Positions 1-8,382 of a stretch of DNA of 54,912 bases are shown here, piece by piece (position 1 is the stretch's first letter; every line of letters starts with the position of its first letter). The notes beneath the pieces are model-generated. The model was not told the DNA's origin. It worked only from the letters and a program-made list of their open reading frames with translations, and ran no database searches. The position numbers were made by a program, and so were the translations under genes. This DNA is from an uncultured Bacteroidales bacterium. GTDB taxonomy: Bacteria; Bacteroidota; Bacteroidia; Bacteroidales; Bacteroidaceae. The stretch lies in assembly GCA_902778265.1 (NCBI GenBank), contig CACYXI010000025.1:1-54912 (forward strand), in the 5' to 3' direction.

Positions 1-669
1 GCCCTAATCAACACAGGTGCAAACGAACTTCTTGTGGGATTCAACATTACCGTGATCCCGAATACCGTGACTAAGATTGGTACCGGCGCATTTTCAACTA
101 GCGAAATAACATCAATCGTCATTCCTAATAGTGTGACGAGCATCGCTCCCCAAGCGTTTTGCTGTTGTGAAAATCTCAAGTCTGTTACTCTTTCCGACAA
201 CCTGAAGACTATCGGGCATGACGCTTTTTCCGATTGCATATCCCTTGAGTCAATAAAACTTCCATCTTCATTGACAAAGATCGATGAATATGCATTTGAG
301 GGGTGTCAGTCCCTGAAGGAAATCACTCTTCCAGCCAAGTTGCAGTTTATCAACGAAGGTGCTTTTAGTGGATGTTCGAGCCTTACTTCCGTTACCAATC
401 TTGCCACAACTCCGCTGTCAATCTATTATCGCACCTTTACCACGTTTGGTAACTTGTATGTTCCCGAGGGTAGTGAGGAGGCATATCGTAATAAGCCAAT
501 CTGGAAAGATTTTACCATCGTTGGTGCGTCTGAGGAAACGGGGATTGACGATTTCACATCACTCAACACCCAACCCCCAACACCTGTATTCGATCTGTCT
601 GGCAAACGTTTGCGCACGGCTTCTAAAGGTGTGAATATCATCAACGGAAAGAAATACGTTGTTAAATGA
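1..669 (+). CDS. BspA-like leucine-rich repeat protein, 5'-truncated by window edge
   Basis: The frame is open from base 1, so the start and any signal peptide lie outside the window; the GTG at 34 is only an internal codon. Successive repeats of the LRR_5/BspA type are visible (I-x-I-P-N-S-V-T-S-I-x-x-x-A-F-x-x-C-x-x-L). The C-terminus has the form FDLSGKRL...KGVNIINGKKYVVK, a tail I know from many secreted Prevotella proteins. BspA-family proteins are surface proteins, some of which bind host matrix proteins; the ligand here is unknown. A short in-frame NTQPPTP segment (about 565-591) belongs to the intragenic repeat set described in the findings. The family call is secure; the role is inference. 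Confidence 0.85.
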   Translation, partial: ALINTGANELLVGFNITVIPNTVTKIGTGAFSTSEITSIVIPNSVTSIAPQAFCCCENLKSVTLSDNLKTIGHDAFSDCISLESIKLPSSLTKIDEYAFEGCQSLKEITLPAKLQFINEGAFSGCSSLTSVTNLATTPLSIYYRTFTTFGNLYVPEGSEEAYRNKPIWKDFTIVGASEETGIDDFTSLNTQPPTPVFDLSGKRLRTASKGVNIINGKKYVVK

Positions 670-757
670 AAAGTGAAAAAATGAAAAATACAGGTTAGTA
701 TTTCCGCGTATAGCCATTACCAGAAAAATGTAACCTGTATTTTTCACTTTTCATTTA
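666..757. repeat. AT-rich inverted repeat, possible terminator of the BspA-like gene
   Basis: A segment reading TGAAAAGTGAAAAAATG...ACAGGTTA is followed after about 25 bases by its reverse complement (TAACCTGTATTTTTCAC...). Related AAAATGAAAAGTGAAAAATG tracts sit beside several other genes here (about 7270-7380, 12680-12720, 20765-20935, 23840-23935). The hairpin starts at the stop codon and ends T-rich, so it could terminate transcription. Confidence 0.5.
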
Positions 758-839
758 TTTATTTGGTATCATTCAAAAACGTTCGATTGTGTAATATCAT
801 TTTTTGGTATTTACACAAAGGCTGATCTTTGTGTTTTTT

Positions 840-1150
840 TTATGGAAAACGTAATGTAAATGATACATTTTTTATATGCTGAAAAGTTTCCGGAAAAGCC
901 TTGGATTCCGAACTTGCTCGCCTGAACAATAGTGAAGAAAGGCGAAATAATATAGGCGTGGGTGCAACCCACGTATCATAGAGATTCATATTTCCAAGAG
1001 CGCCGTAGGTGCGATATAATTTCATATCGTACTGAGAAACATGGAATTATGTCGCCTTGACAGGGCTTCCGCTCTCAATCCTATGATATGCCGTCCATTC
1101 AGGACTTATAAGATGCGAAATTTATCGACTACATTGAATGCTTTTTGTTT
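840..1150. repeat. Dispersed intergenic repeat, copy 1 (second copy at about 26085)
   Basis: Contains GGCGAAATAATATAGGCGTG, an AACCCACGTATCATAGA segment, GAGCGCCGTAGGTGCGATAT, and a tail with CCTATGATATGC and ACAGG/CAGGACTTA. A close copy lies at about 26085-26330 with scattered substitutions, and both copies are next to BspA-like genes. It has internal inverted segments and no plausible reading frame. I class it as a repeat of unknown mobility. Confidence 0.65.
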
Positions 1151-1317
1151 TTTTTAGGCGATATTTTTGATATATTTCTGCTGACTTCAACTATTCGCTT
1201 AATAATGATTGCTCGCATTTACGAGATAGGCGAGCTGAAAGCCCTATGCTATGAGCTTTTGGGCTTACAGTCCGTTTATCGGATAGATGTGGATGATCAT
1301 TAGTCTTTGTTCAATGT

Positions 1318-1480
1318 GGTTACATGGGTTACACAGGTTACATAGGTTACATATTTTTATGCATAACCCTATTTTTCGGCTTCCAACCTCTATAATAATA
1401 GTTTATTATTATAGAATAGAATGCTGGGGAAAAGGGGGGTATTGCTAAAAAAATATGTAACCTGTGTAACCTATGTAACC
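1318..1480. repeat. Inverted arrays of 9-bp iteron-like repeats
   Basis: Four direct copies of GGTTACAyr run end to end at 1318-1353 (ending ATG, ACA, ATA, ATA). Three inverted copies, TATGTAACC/TGTGTAACC/TATGTAACC, lie at 1454-1480. The arms flank about 100 bases that include an AT-rich palindrome (ATAATAATAGTTTATTATTAT). Such arrays can be binding sites for replication or recombination proteins, but no such gene is nearby, so this may be a relic. Confidence 0.6.
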
Positions 1481-1594
1481 CTCCTTGCCATTTCGTTAGC
1501 TAACAGGTGTGCCATGAAAAAATCGTATAAACGCGAGAGTCACAATTAGTCGCAGAAAATTAAGCTTTTTTTACGGACGAATTTTCCAAAATAA

Positions 1595-1626
1595 TTTGGC
1601 GGAAATATTTATATTGCGTATCTTTG
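1595..1626 (+). promoter_or_regulatory. Consensus Bacteroidetes promoter with no gene behind it
   Basis: TTTG at 1595-1598, a spacer of exactly 20 bases, then TATCTTTG at 1619-1626 match the sigma-ABfr-type consensus (TTTG-N19-21-TAnnTTTG) without a mismatch. The first ATG downstream (1638) opens only a ten-codon frame, followed by a strongly structured segment and then DNA antisense to the minus-strand BspA-like gene. It may drive a non-coding RNA. Confidence 0.65.
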
Positions 1627-1633
1627 CACTCGG

Positions 1634-1790
1634 ATAAATGAAGAACGAAGAGTGGCGGTCTCTCCCATAGGGAGGAAACCAGTAGGCGGAAGCAAATCCG
1701 CTTCTCTTTCGCTTCAAATCCGTTCCCTATATCGGAGATATAAGCCCAACGATAGGGGAGTTTGCAAGATTGTTCTGCAGGCCATCTCGC
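1634..1790 (+). ncRNA. Candidate structured RNA downstream of the 1595 promoter
   Basis: Three successive hairpins are visible: CTCCC-ATA-GGGAG (1662-1674), GCGGA-AGCAAA-TCCGC (1686-1701) and CCCTAT...ATAGGG (1725-1757) enclosing ATATC-GGA-GATAT. The segment does not resemble RNase P RNA, tmRNA or SRP RNA as I know them. If the transcript continued it would run antisense into the BspA-like gene ending at 1952. The 3' end is not defined by an obvious T-rich terminator. This is inference from promoter and folding only. Confidence 0.35.
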
Positions 1791-1951
1791 AATCAGGAAA
1801 AGGGCTATCAAGATATATTCAAAGCGATAAACGTCATTGTCAACAATTAAACCCCGAGAAACCAGCGCGGCCAAATTTCACATTGGGAAGGCTTGGTAAG
1901 AAACATGCCAAACAGCACCTGTGGTCGGCGGAACTCGTAAAAGAAACCGCG

Positions 1952-2716
1952 TTAGTGAATCTGCACTTTCTTGCTCTTGTTGCCGACTCTCACTATCACC
2001 ATGGAGTTAGTGACATTCGTGTTCACCACGGCAATGCCATTCTTGCTGATAGCAGAGCCTATACGAGCACCATCAAGGGCATAGACAGCGACAACGGTAT
2101 TGTCTGTAGTACCTTCAACGGTCAGTTGTTTGCCCTCTGTCCTGATAGTCACGGCATCCTCATTTGCTTGCGTCGCAACATCTTCAATGCCAGTCTTTGT
2201 GCCTTCTTCCACGATGTTCTTGAATTTCTTCCAGCTATTTGTAGCCTTATACTTGGCAACAGTTCCTTTTGGCATGTATAACGTGGCGTTGGAATAGGTA
2301 GTAGGAGAGAACGTCTGACCATTTATAACAAATGGCTTTGCAATCTTTGAAGTGACCTTTTGCAGTTTACTGCAACCTTCGAAAGCATAAAAATTTATAC
2401 ATTTTACACAATCTGGAATTGTTACGGATTTTAGATTGCTACAATCCTTGAAAGCTTCGGAAGCAATGCCCGTTACCTTTAGTCTCTTTTTGTTGTAGGT
2501 GATTTCTTTCGGTATGACTACAGAGCCACTATAACTATTGTGACTATCTGTTTTGTAGGTTACCACAACCTCTGTTTCTTTATTGTTGTAAGCGTAATAG
2601 ATCATCACGCCATCAGCATTCTTTAGTGCGATGTCGTAATTATCTTTAGCCGATGCGTTTGTAACCAACATACTAAAGAGTATGCTGAACAGGAATATTA
2701 GTTTCTTTGTCTTCAT
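1952..2716 (-). CDS. Small secreted BspA-like leucine-rich repeat protein
   Basis: 254 residues. Residues 1-23 form a clear signal peptide (MKTKKLIFLFSILFSMLVTN, cleavage near NASA/K). The middle holds one clear BspA-type repeat (about 85-110: ASEAFKDCSNLKSVTIPDCV) and a following INFYAFEGCSKLQKVT, ending in a typical cap (LYMPKGTVAKYKATNSWKKF). The C-terminal region (about 185-254) looks like the sorting/anchor module of secreted Bacteroidetes proteins (VYALDGARIGS...VVNTN...VRVGNKSKKVQIH). It is unlinked to a metabolic operon. Ligand and function are unknown. Confidence 0.8.
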   Translation of the reverse strand: MKTKKLIFLFSILFSMLVTNASAKDNYDIALKNADGVMIYYAYNNKETEVVVTYKTDSHNSYSGSVVIPKEITYNKKRLKVTGIASEAFKDCSNLKSVTIPDCVKCINFYAFEGCSKLQKVTSKIAKPFVINGQTFSPTTYSNATLYMPKGTVAKYKATNSWKKFKNIVEEGTKTGIEDVATQANEDAVTIRTEGKQLTVEGTTDNTVVAVYALDGARIGSAISKNGIAVVNTNVTNSMVIVRVGNKSKKVQIH

Positions 2717-2759
2717 TATAATAATTGTTTTATCTGTTTCCTAATGTAAATAACGTGAG

Positions 2760-2970
2760 TTCGATGAAAATAAGCGCCGAAGGTGCGACACCTAATAGCG
2801 AAGGGCGCAAGCCCTGGATATATAGACATTTTAGGGTGTGAGGTCTGAAGGACCGACACTTATTATATTTATTAGGTGTCGCACCTATGGCGCTCACTAA
2901 AAAAAAACGTCATCATAGGTAGCACTAACGTACTACCCTTTTAGATGTCGCTCTTTCAGAGCTTCTTCAA
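2760..2970. repeat. Dispersed GGTGTCGCACCTAyGGCGCTC repeat, copy 1
   Basis: Contains GACACCTAATAGCGAAGGGC, a GGATATATAGAC segment, GAGGTCTGAAGGACCGACAC and TTAGGTGTCGCACCTATGGC. Near-identical blocks occur at about 12433-12667 and 18598-18766. Arms such as CGACACCTAAT and ATTAGGTGTCG are inverted within a copy, so each can fold into long hairpins. It fills most of the gene-free stretch 2717-3180; I see no coding frame there. Confidence 0.7.
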
Positions 2971-3189
2971 CCACATGTTTTTCAATAATATACGAGTTGA
3001 TGAAAAACGTTGAACTCACGTTAAATTATAGGTGGTTATGTCAACCTCCCCACTTTCATTTGCGTGGCAAAGTTACAAATAATTCCTGATACTTATCCAC
3101 TTTCATATGATAATTTTAGTTCATTTAACTTCTGCGAATGAGGGAGTGGGAGATTTAGAAATTTGTTTTGGGGCTTATGGGTGATGGAT

Positions 3190-3410
3190 GAAGGATGAGG
3201 GTTTATTACTACCAAACCTTATTCCTTATTCCTTCCAACCTTATAATAACCTTATAATTAATGAAAAAGAGTGAAAACTTTGGGTAATTATTTCGTTTTC
3301 TTATAAATAATGTGTAACTTTGCACCCTGTTATTTGGAATAAGGTAAAAGAAGAATAAGGAATAAGGTTTAATGGTAATAAGCTCTCAACCTTCATCCTT
3401 CAACCTTCAT
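3190..3410. repeat. Large inverted repeat enclosing the MsbA-like gene promoter
   Basis: The left arm at about 3183-3230 (GGATGAAGG, ATTACTACCAAACCTTATTC) is repeated inverted at about 3345-3410 (GGAATAAGGTTTAATGGTAA, CCTTCATCCTTCAACC). The putative promoter lies between the arms. Related ATAAGG/TTTGATAG arms recur at about 15280, 41560, 50360 and 52145. Confidence 0.5.
3291..3322 (+). promoter_or_regulatory. Putative promoter of the plus-strand envelope gene run
   Basis: TAACTTTG at 3315-3322 fits the -7 box TAnnTTTG. A TTTC at 3291-3294 lies 20 bases upstream and would be a one-mismatch -33 box. The first ATG of the MsbA-like gene is 99 bases downstream of the -7 box. Confidence 0.55.
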
Positions 3411-3420
3411 CAATGAAAAA

Positions 3421-5265
3421 ATGAAAGAATTCATTCAGGTGCTGAGGCGTTTCGTGCCTCCTTATAAGAAATTTCTCGTGTTATCGGTAGTGTTCAATAT
3501 CCTTTCGGCACTACTGAATATTTTCTCATTTGCCACGCTTGTGCCTATACTCCAAATTCTCTTCAAGACGGGGGATGCGGGGAAGGCTACCGGGTTGATG
3601 GAGTGGGACTGGAGTAACGTGAAAGAGGTGGTGAGCAATAATGCTGACTACTACGTATCGGCTATGATTGCCGATATGGGAGCTACTACCACGCTGCTTA
3701 TCATAGGTCTGTTCCTTGCCTTTGCCACCTTCCTGAAGACAGGTGCCTATTTCCTTTCGTCAGCTACCATCATACCGATACGTACTGGCGTGGTGCGCGA
3801 TATACGTAACCAACTCTACCGTAAGATCACGTCTTTGCCTCTCGGCTTCTTCAGCGAAGAGCGCAAGGGCGATATCATAGCGCGTATGTCGGGCGATGTG
3901 CAGGAGATAGAATCGTCTATCATGTCGAGCCTCGATATGCTCTTCAAGAATCCAATTCTTATCGTGGCATACTTTTCCACGCTGTTGATCATCAGTTGGC
4001 AGCTCACGCTGTTCACCATCGTCTTTGTGCCTATCATGGGATGGGCAATAGGTGCTGTGGGTAAGAAACTGAAATCGAAGTCGATTGCAGCCCAGGCTCT
4101 GTGGAGCGACACTATGAGTCAGGTGGAGGAGACGCTTGGCGGACTTAGAATCATCAAGGCTTTCTGTGCCGAGGAGAAGATGAACACTCGCTTTGACAAC
4201 ATCAACAGCAGTTACCGCAACAGTATTCTCCGCGTGAACACCCGACAGCAGTTGGCACATCCTATGAGTGAGTTCCTCGGTACGCTGATGATCGTCATTG
4301 TGCTGTGGTTTGGTGGCATACTGGTGCTCAACGACTATGCCCTGAGTGGTCCTACGTTCATCTACTACATGGTTATACTCTATTCCATCCTTCAGCCTTT
4401 GAAGGACTTTAGCAAGGCTGGGTATAACATTCCTAAGGGACTTGCATCTATGGAGCGTGTGGATAAGATACTGATGGCAGAGGACACGATACCTGAGAGT
4501 CAGCATCCAACGCCAATAACATCCTTCGAGCATCAGATTGAGTTCCGTAATGTTTCGTTTGCGTATAACGACTTCAAGACAGGTGAGCCGCACTGGGTGT
4601 TGAAGGATATCAATCTCGTTATTCCGAAGGGTAAGACCATCGCACTTGTGGGGCAATCGGGTTCGGGTAAGTCAACACTCGTGGATCTCATTCCTCGCTA
4701 CTATGACGTGCAGAAGGGTGAGGTGCTTATCGATGGTGTCAACGTTAAGGATCTCGGCATCTACGACCTTCGTCAGCTTATTGGAAACGTGAATCAGGAG
4801 GCTATCCTGTTCAATGATACCTTTAGAAATAATATCACTTTCGGAGTAGATTCAGCAACCGACGAGCAGGTGGAGCAGGCTGCAAGGATTGCCAACGCGC
4901 ATCAGTTTATTATGGAGTCGGAGAATGGCTACGACACTATGATTGGTGATCGCGGCGGAAGATTGTCGGGTGGTCAGCGTCAGAGGGTAAGCATAGCGCG
5001 TGCCATATTGAAAAACCCTCCTATATTGATTCTCGATGAGGCTACCTCGGCACTCGACACGGAGTCGGAGCGCCTTGTTCAGGATGCGCTTGAGAAACTG
5101 ATGACTACGCGCACCACGATAGCCATTGCCCATCGTCTTTCCACTATCAAGCATGCAAGTGAGATCTACGTGCTGCATGACGGTAGGATAGTAGAGAGCG
5201 GTACGCATGAGGAACTGCTAAAGATGGATGGGTACTATAAGAGGCTGCATGAGATGCAGAAGTAG
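3421..5265 (+). CDS. MsbA-like lipid/glycolipid ABC exporter (fused permease-ATPase)
   Basis: 614 residues, the usual length of an ABC half-exporter that works as a homodimer in the inner membrane. The N-terminal half (about 1-335) is the six-helix transmembrane domain with an EERKGDIIARM coupling segment. The C-terminal half is the nucleotide-binding domain: Walker A GQSGSGKST (about 411-419), Q-loop NVNQEA, signature LSGGQRQR (about 515), Walker B ILILDEATSALD and switch His in AIAHRLST. It starts a same-strand run of LtaS-type, acyltransferase and LicD genes, so a lipid A-like or glycolipid substrate is likely, though drug export cannot be excluded. An ESQHPTP segment at about 4496-4516 resembles the in-frame inserts of other genes. 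Confidence 0.85.
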   Translation: MKEFIQVLRRFVPPYKKFLVLSVVFNILSALLNIFSFATLVPILQILFKTGDAGKATGLMEWDWSNVKEVVSNNADYYVSAMIADMGATTTLLIIGLFLAFATFLKTGAYFLSSATIIPIRTGVVRDIRNQLYRKITSLPLGFFSEERKGDIIARMSGDVQEIESSIMSSLDMLFKNPILIVAYFSTLLIISWQLTLFTIVFVPIMGWAIGAVGKKLKSKSIAAQALWSDTMSQVEETLGGLRIIKAFCAEEKMNTRFDNINSSYRNSILRVNTRQQLAHPMSEFLGTLMIVIVLWFGGILVLNDYALSGPTFIYYMVILYSILQPLKDFSKAGYNIPKGLASMERVDKILMAEDTIPESQHPTPITSFEHQIEFRNVSFAYNDFKTGEPHWVLKDINLVIPKGKTIALVGQSGSGKSTLVDLIPRYYDVQKGEVLIDGVNVKDLGIYDLRQLIGNVNQEAILFNDTFRNNITFGVDSATDEQVEQAARIANAHQFIMESENGYDTMIGDRGGRLSGGQRQRVSIARAILKNPPILILDEATSALDTESERLVQDALEKLMTTRTTIAIAHRLSTIKHASEIYVLHDGRIVESGTHEELLKMDGYYKRLHEMQK

Positions 5266-5312
5266 TTTTTGGAGTAAAGATTAAAGAGTAAGGAGTAATG
5301 TAGTTTGTGAAG

Positions 5313-7253
5313 ATGAAAAGATTCTCAAATCCGATATCTTTGTTCTTTGCTGTGTTCATTTTATGGACGCTTGTCGGAGTGGTAGGTAAGTTGGCATTCC
5401 TTGCTGTCTATGCTTCAACGATAGATGGGATATGCGCATCAGACTGGTGGGAGGTGATATGGCATGGACTTGTGCTTGATGTAGCCATAGCCGGATATTT
5501 GACGATTATTCCTGCGCTTATCATTATTGCTTCGCTTTGGTGGAGACATATGGCTATAGACTGGTTTTGGAAAGGTTATTTCGCCATAACGGCTTTCGTT
5601 TCCGCACTTGCATACGTGGTAAATGTCGCGCTTTACGGTTTTTGGGGGTTCCCACTCGATAATACCCCGTTGCTCTATATAAAGACATCACCAAAAGATG
5701 CAATGGCGAGCATAACAACAGGGCAGATGATAGGAGGACTGATAGCTATTAGTCTGGTGACGGTGCTAATATATTTGCTCTTTATCAGAAGCCTAACCAA
5801 GCCTTTTCTCCTAACGTCGAAGGGTCTTCGACAAATCTCCCAAAGGGAAGGATGTATAATACTAAGAAAGTCTCTCTTTAGCGAAAAAAAGTATATCGCA
5901 TCCCTCCCTTTGGGAGGGCCTGGGTGGGCTACTATTCTTCTTCTCCTCCTTACCGCATCCCTCATCATCCCTATCCGTGGTGGCTTTGGAGCTGGAACTA
6001 ATCATACAGGCACCGTATATTACTCTTCTAATATCCGTCTGTGCCATGCTGCCGTGAATCCAATCTTCTGTTTCGTAGAATCGGTGACACATGCCGAGAA
6101 CATAAAGGACAGATACCGCTTCATGGATGATAAGGAGGCAACGGAAATAGTTGATGAACTGACCTATACGGAATTGTCTGCGAGTCCTGTAGGTAGAATC
6201 GCATTTTGGGGAGATAAACAACCGAAGAATGTGGTGGTGATAATGCTTGAGAGCTTCTCAAGGTATATTATGACTGAGGGCGGTCATGTGAAAGGCATTA
6301 CTCCGAATCTTGACCGATACACCAGTGAGGGAATATACTTCAAGAACTTCTATGCCAATAGTTTCCGTACGGATAGGGCAATAGTTTCGATACTTAGTGG
6401 ATTGCCTGCGCAGCCTACTATGAGTCTGATGGATATTCCGCATAAGAGTACTGCCTTGCCTTCGATAGCAAGTGCAATGGGAAGGGCTGGATATAGCAGC
6501 ACATTCTATTATGGTGGTGATACTAACTACAGTAATATGAAGTCGTATCTCATGGGTACAGGCTTTCAGAATGTGGTATCAGATAAGGATTTCCCTCGTG
6601 AACTGCATACAGGTAAATGGGGTGTGGCAGACGGCCCGGTATATCAGCGAATACTGAAGGATATGTCTTCTGCTGATAAAACGAAAAAGCATCTTAGAGT
6701 GGTGATGTCAGAAAGCAGTCATGAGCCATTCGACGTGCCATTCAAGAGCCACATCAAGGATCCTGTGCTCAATGCCTTCTTCTATGCTGATAAATGCCTT
6801 GGCGATTTCGTAGAGGGAATGAAGAAACTACCCGATTGGGATAATACACTCGTGCTGATAGTGCCTGATCATCTTGGCGCTTATCCAGAAAAGATTGACA
6901 ATTATGCCCTATGGCGATATGAAATACCGATGATTATTCTTGGTGGGCAGATTCCTCAATTGGTATGGATGAGTATAGGATGTCAGTCGGATATTCCAGC
7001 CACACTTCTCGGCATTCTTGGCATAGAGCATCGTGAGTTCCCATTCTCTAAGGATCTCCTTGACGGCAAAGCGCCTCACTTCGCATTCTTCACCTTCCCC
7101 GATGCTGTGGGTATGGTTACGGAAGAGAATGTACTGATTTACGATAACGCCCTGAATAAAACCGTACTCGATGAGGGTAGTGAGAAAGGGCAGAATCAAA
7201 AGAAGGCGCAGGCATACCTTCAGAAGCTATATGATAAGATAGCGGAGTTGTAG
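5313..7253 (+). CDS. LtaS/MdoB-type membrane phosphoglycerol (or phosphoethanolamine) transferase
   Basis: About 646 residues. An ATG at 5313 is preferred over GTG two codons upstream (5307), as MKRFSNPISLFFAVFILW then starts a membrane segment. An N-terminal multi-helix membrane domain is followed by an extracytoplasmic sulfatase/alkaline-phosphatase fold domain with the expected pieces: metal-binding Glu in VIMLESFSRY, nucleophile Thr in SFRTDRA, His in SESSHEPF and Asp-His in IVPDHLGAY. LtaS-family enzymes move phosphoglycerol from phosphatidylglycerol; relatives move phosphoethanolamine. About 40 codons (5812-5931) between two membrane segments are a palindromic repeat read in frame (SKGLRQISQREGC...ASLPLGGPGWA). 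Fold confidence is high, donor and acceptor unknown. Confidence 0.8.
   Translation: MKRFSNPISLFFAVFILWTLVGVVGKLAFLAVYASTIDGICASDWWEVIWHGLVLDVAIAGYLTIIPALIIIASLWWRHMAIDWFWKGYFAITAFVSALAYVVNVALYGFWGFPLDNTPLLYIKTSPKDAMASITTGQMIGGLIAISLVTVLIYLLFIRSLTKPFLLTSKGLRQISQREGCIILRKSLFSEKKYIASLPLGGPGWATILLLLLTASLIIPIRGGFGAGTNHTGTVYYSSNIRLCHAAVNPIFCFVESVTHAENIKDRYRFMDDKEATEIVDELTYTELSASPVGRIAFWGDKQPKNVVVIMLESFSRYIMTEGGHVKGITPNLDRYTSEGIYFKNFYANSFRTDRAIVSILSGLPAQPTMSLMDIPHKSTALPSIASAMGRAGYSSTFYYGGDTNYSNMKSYLMGTGFQNVVSDKDFPRELHTGKWGVADGPVYQRILKDMSSADKTKKHLRVVMSESSHEPFDVPFKSHIKDPVLNAFFYADKCLGDFVEGMKKLPDWDNTLVLIVPDHLGAYPEKIDNYALWRYEIPMIILGGQIPQLVWMSIGCQSDIPATLLGILGIEHREFPFSKDLLDGKAPHFAFFTFPDAVGMVTEENVLIYDNALNKTVLDEGSEKGQNQKKAQAYLQKLYDKIAEL
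5812..5931. repeat. Palindromic repeat inserted in frame inside the LtaS-type gene
   Basis: Contains GTCGAAGGGTCTTCGAC and arms TCTCCCAAAGGGAAGGATG and CATCCCTCCCTTTGGGAGG in inverted orientation. The motif GGGTCTTCGACAAATCTC also occurs in intergenic repeats at about 12410 and 17427, and inverted at about 39304. Its length keeps the frame open. Confidence 0.65.
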
Positions 7254-7383
7254 GTAAATAAATAATAAAATGAATAATGAAAAATTATAAAATACAAGTT
7301 ACAAATTGTACATTGTAAATGGTAAATTGTTTATGACTTTATTTTTCATTTTTCACTTTTCATTTTTCATTTAAATATTTAAT

Positions 7384-8322
7384 ATGGATAATTCTTCTGT
7401 AAACGATAATACGATAAAGCGTACTTCCTTCTTGGAAGTCTTGGTTAGGCCTTTATCCCGCTTGCCATTCAAGGTGCTCTATGTCATTTCCGACATAGTG
7501 TACGTTATTTTGTATTATCTCGTTGGATATAGAAAGAAGATTGTGCGGAAGAATCTCTCAACCTCATTCCCAGAGAAGAGTGAGGCTGAACTGCGCGAGA
7601 TTGAACGTAAGTTCTACCGCTGGTTATGCGACTATTTCGTGGAAACCCTGAAACTCCTCACCATCACTCCCGAGGAGATGAAAAGGCATCTGGAGTTTCG
7701 TGGCTTGGATATGGTAAAGGCACAGAAGAAGGAAGGACAGGGAGTTGCTGCGTTCCTTGGCCATTACTGCAACTGGGAATGGCTTTCGGCAATCGGGATA
7801 TATTGGCCTTGGCCTGGTGATGAGATGGGACTTATCTATCACCCCTTGCGTAATGACACCATCGACGACCTTATGCTCAAGATGCGCTCATCGCTTGGCG
7901 GTGTGTGTGTCAAAAAGAAGCATATACTTCGTGAACTCGTGGCATTGAGACGTAGGAAGCAGAACTATCTTATGGGGTATATCTTCGACCAGAGTCCGAA
8001 ATGGGAGAACATTCATCTATGGCTCGATTTCCTCAACCATAACACACCAGTCTTTACGGGTGCAGAGCGTATAGCACGTAAGATGAACGACTTCGTGGTG
8101 TTCGTAAGTATGGAGCGCCCAGAGCGAGGCAGATACATCGCCACCTTCCATCTCTTATCCTCCGAGCCTTCCAATGTACCTGAATATGAACTGACTCGGA
8201 AAGGCTTTGCATTACTCGAAGAGAGCGTGCGCAGACAACCAGAGTTCTATCTCTGGACGCATAACAGATGGAAGCGCACCTATGAGGAGTATTTGATTAA
8301 AAAAGGAGAAAAGTGCGTTTAG
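7384..8322 (+). CDS. LpxL/HtrB-family lipid A-type acyltransferase
   Basis: 312 residues, typical for the LpxL/HtrB/MsbB family, which adds secondary acyl chains to lipid A at the cytoplasmic face of the inner membrane. The catalytic HX4E motif is present in FLGHYCNWEWLS (about 124-129). An N-terminal hydrophobic segment (FKVLYVISDIVYVILYYLVG) supports membrane association. It lies between two LtaS-type genes on the same strand, with a spacer of about 130 bases containing AAAATG-type repeats. The neighbours suggest an acceptor that is lipid A or a related glycolipid; an amino-acid lipid synthase of the same fold is an alternative. Confidence 0.8.
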   Translation: MDNSSVNDNTIKRTSFLEVLVRPLSRLPFKVLYVISDIVYVILYYLVGYRKKIVRKNLSTSFPEKSEAELREIERKFYRWLCDYFVETLKLLTITPEEMKRHLEFRGLDMVKAQKKEGQGVAAFLGHYCNWEWLSAIGIYWPWPGDEMGLIYHPLRNDTIDDLMLKMRSSLGGVCVKKKHILRELVALRRRKQNYLMGYIFDQSPKWENIHLWLDFLNHNTPVFTGAERIARKMNDFVVFVSMERPERGRYIATFHLLSSEPSNVPEYELTRKGFALLEESVRRQPEFYLWTHNRWKRTYEEYLIKKGEKCV

Positions 8323-8382
8323 CGTTTAGAGGTTAGTGTTTAGACCTCCAAACCTTAAACCTCATAACCTCAAAAAGAAACA

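Noticed and set aside
840-1025. Small minus-strand frame in the 840 repeat, and a relative in the 26085 repeat
   Set aside because: Both come from the same dispersed repeat, with no start signal and no domain.
1652-2281. Long plus-strand open frame of about 210 codons
   Set aside because: Its second half is antisense to a clear BspA-like gene, and the first half lies over a hairpin-rich segment with biased, non-protein-like composition.
3760-4656. Minus-strand open frame of about 298 codons inside the MsbA-like gene
   Set aside because: The plus-strand protein has every ABC exporter motif; the reverse frame is rich in His, Arg and Gln with no domain, a usual shadow of a well-coded gene.
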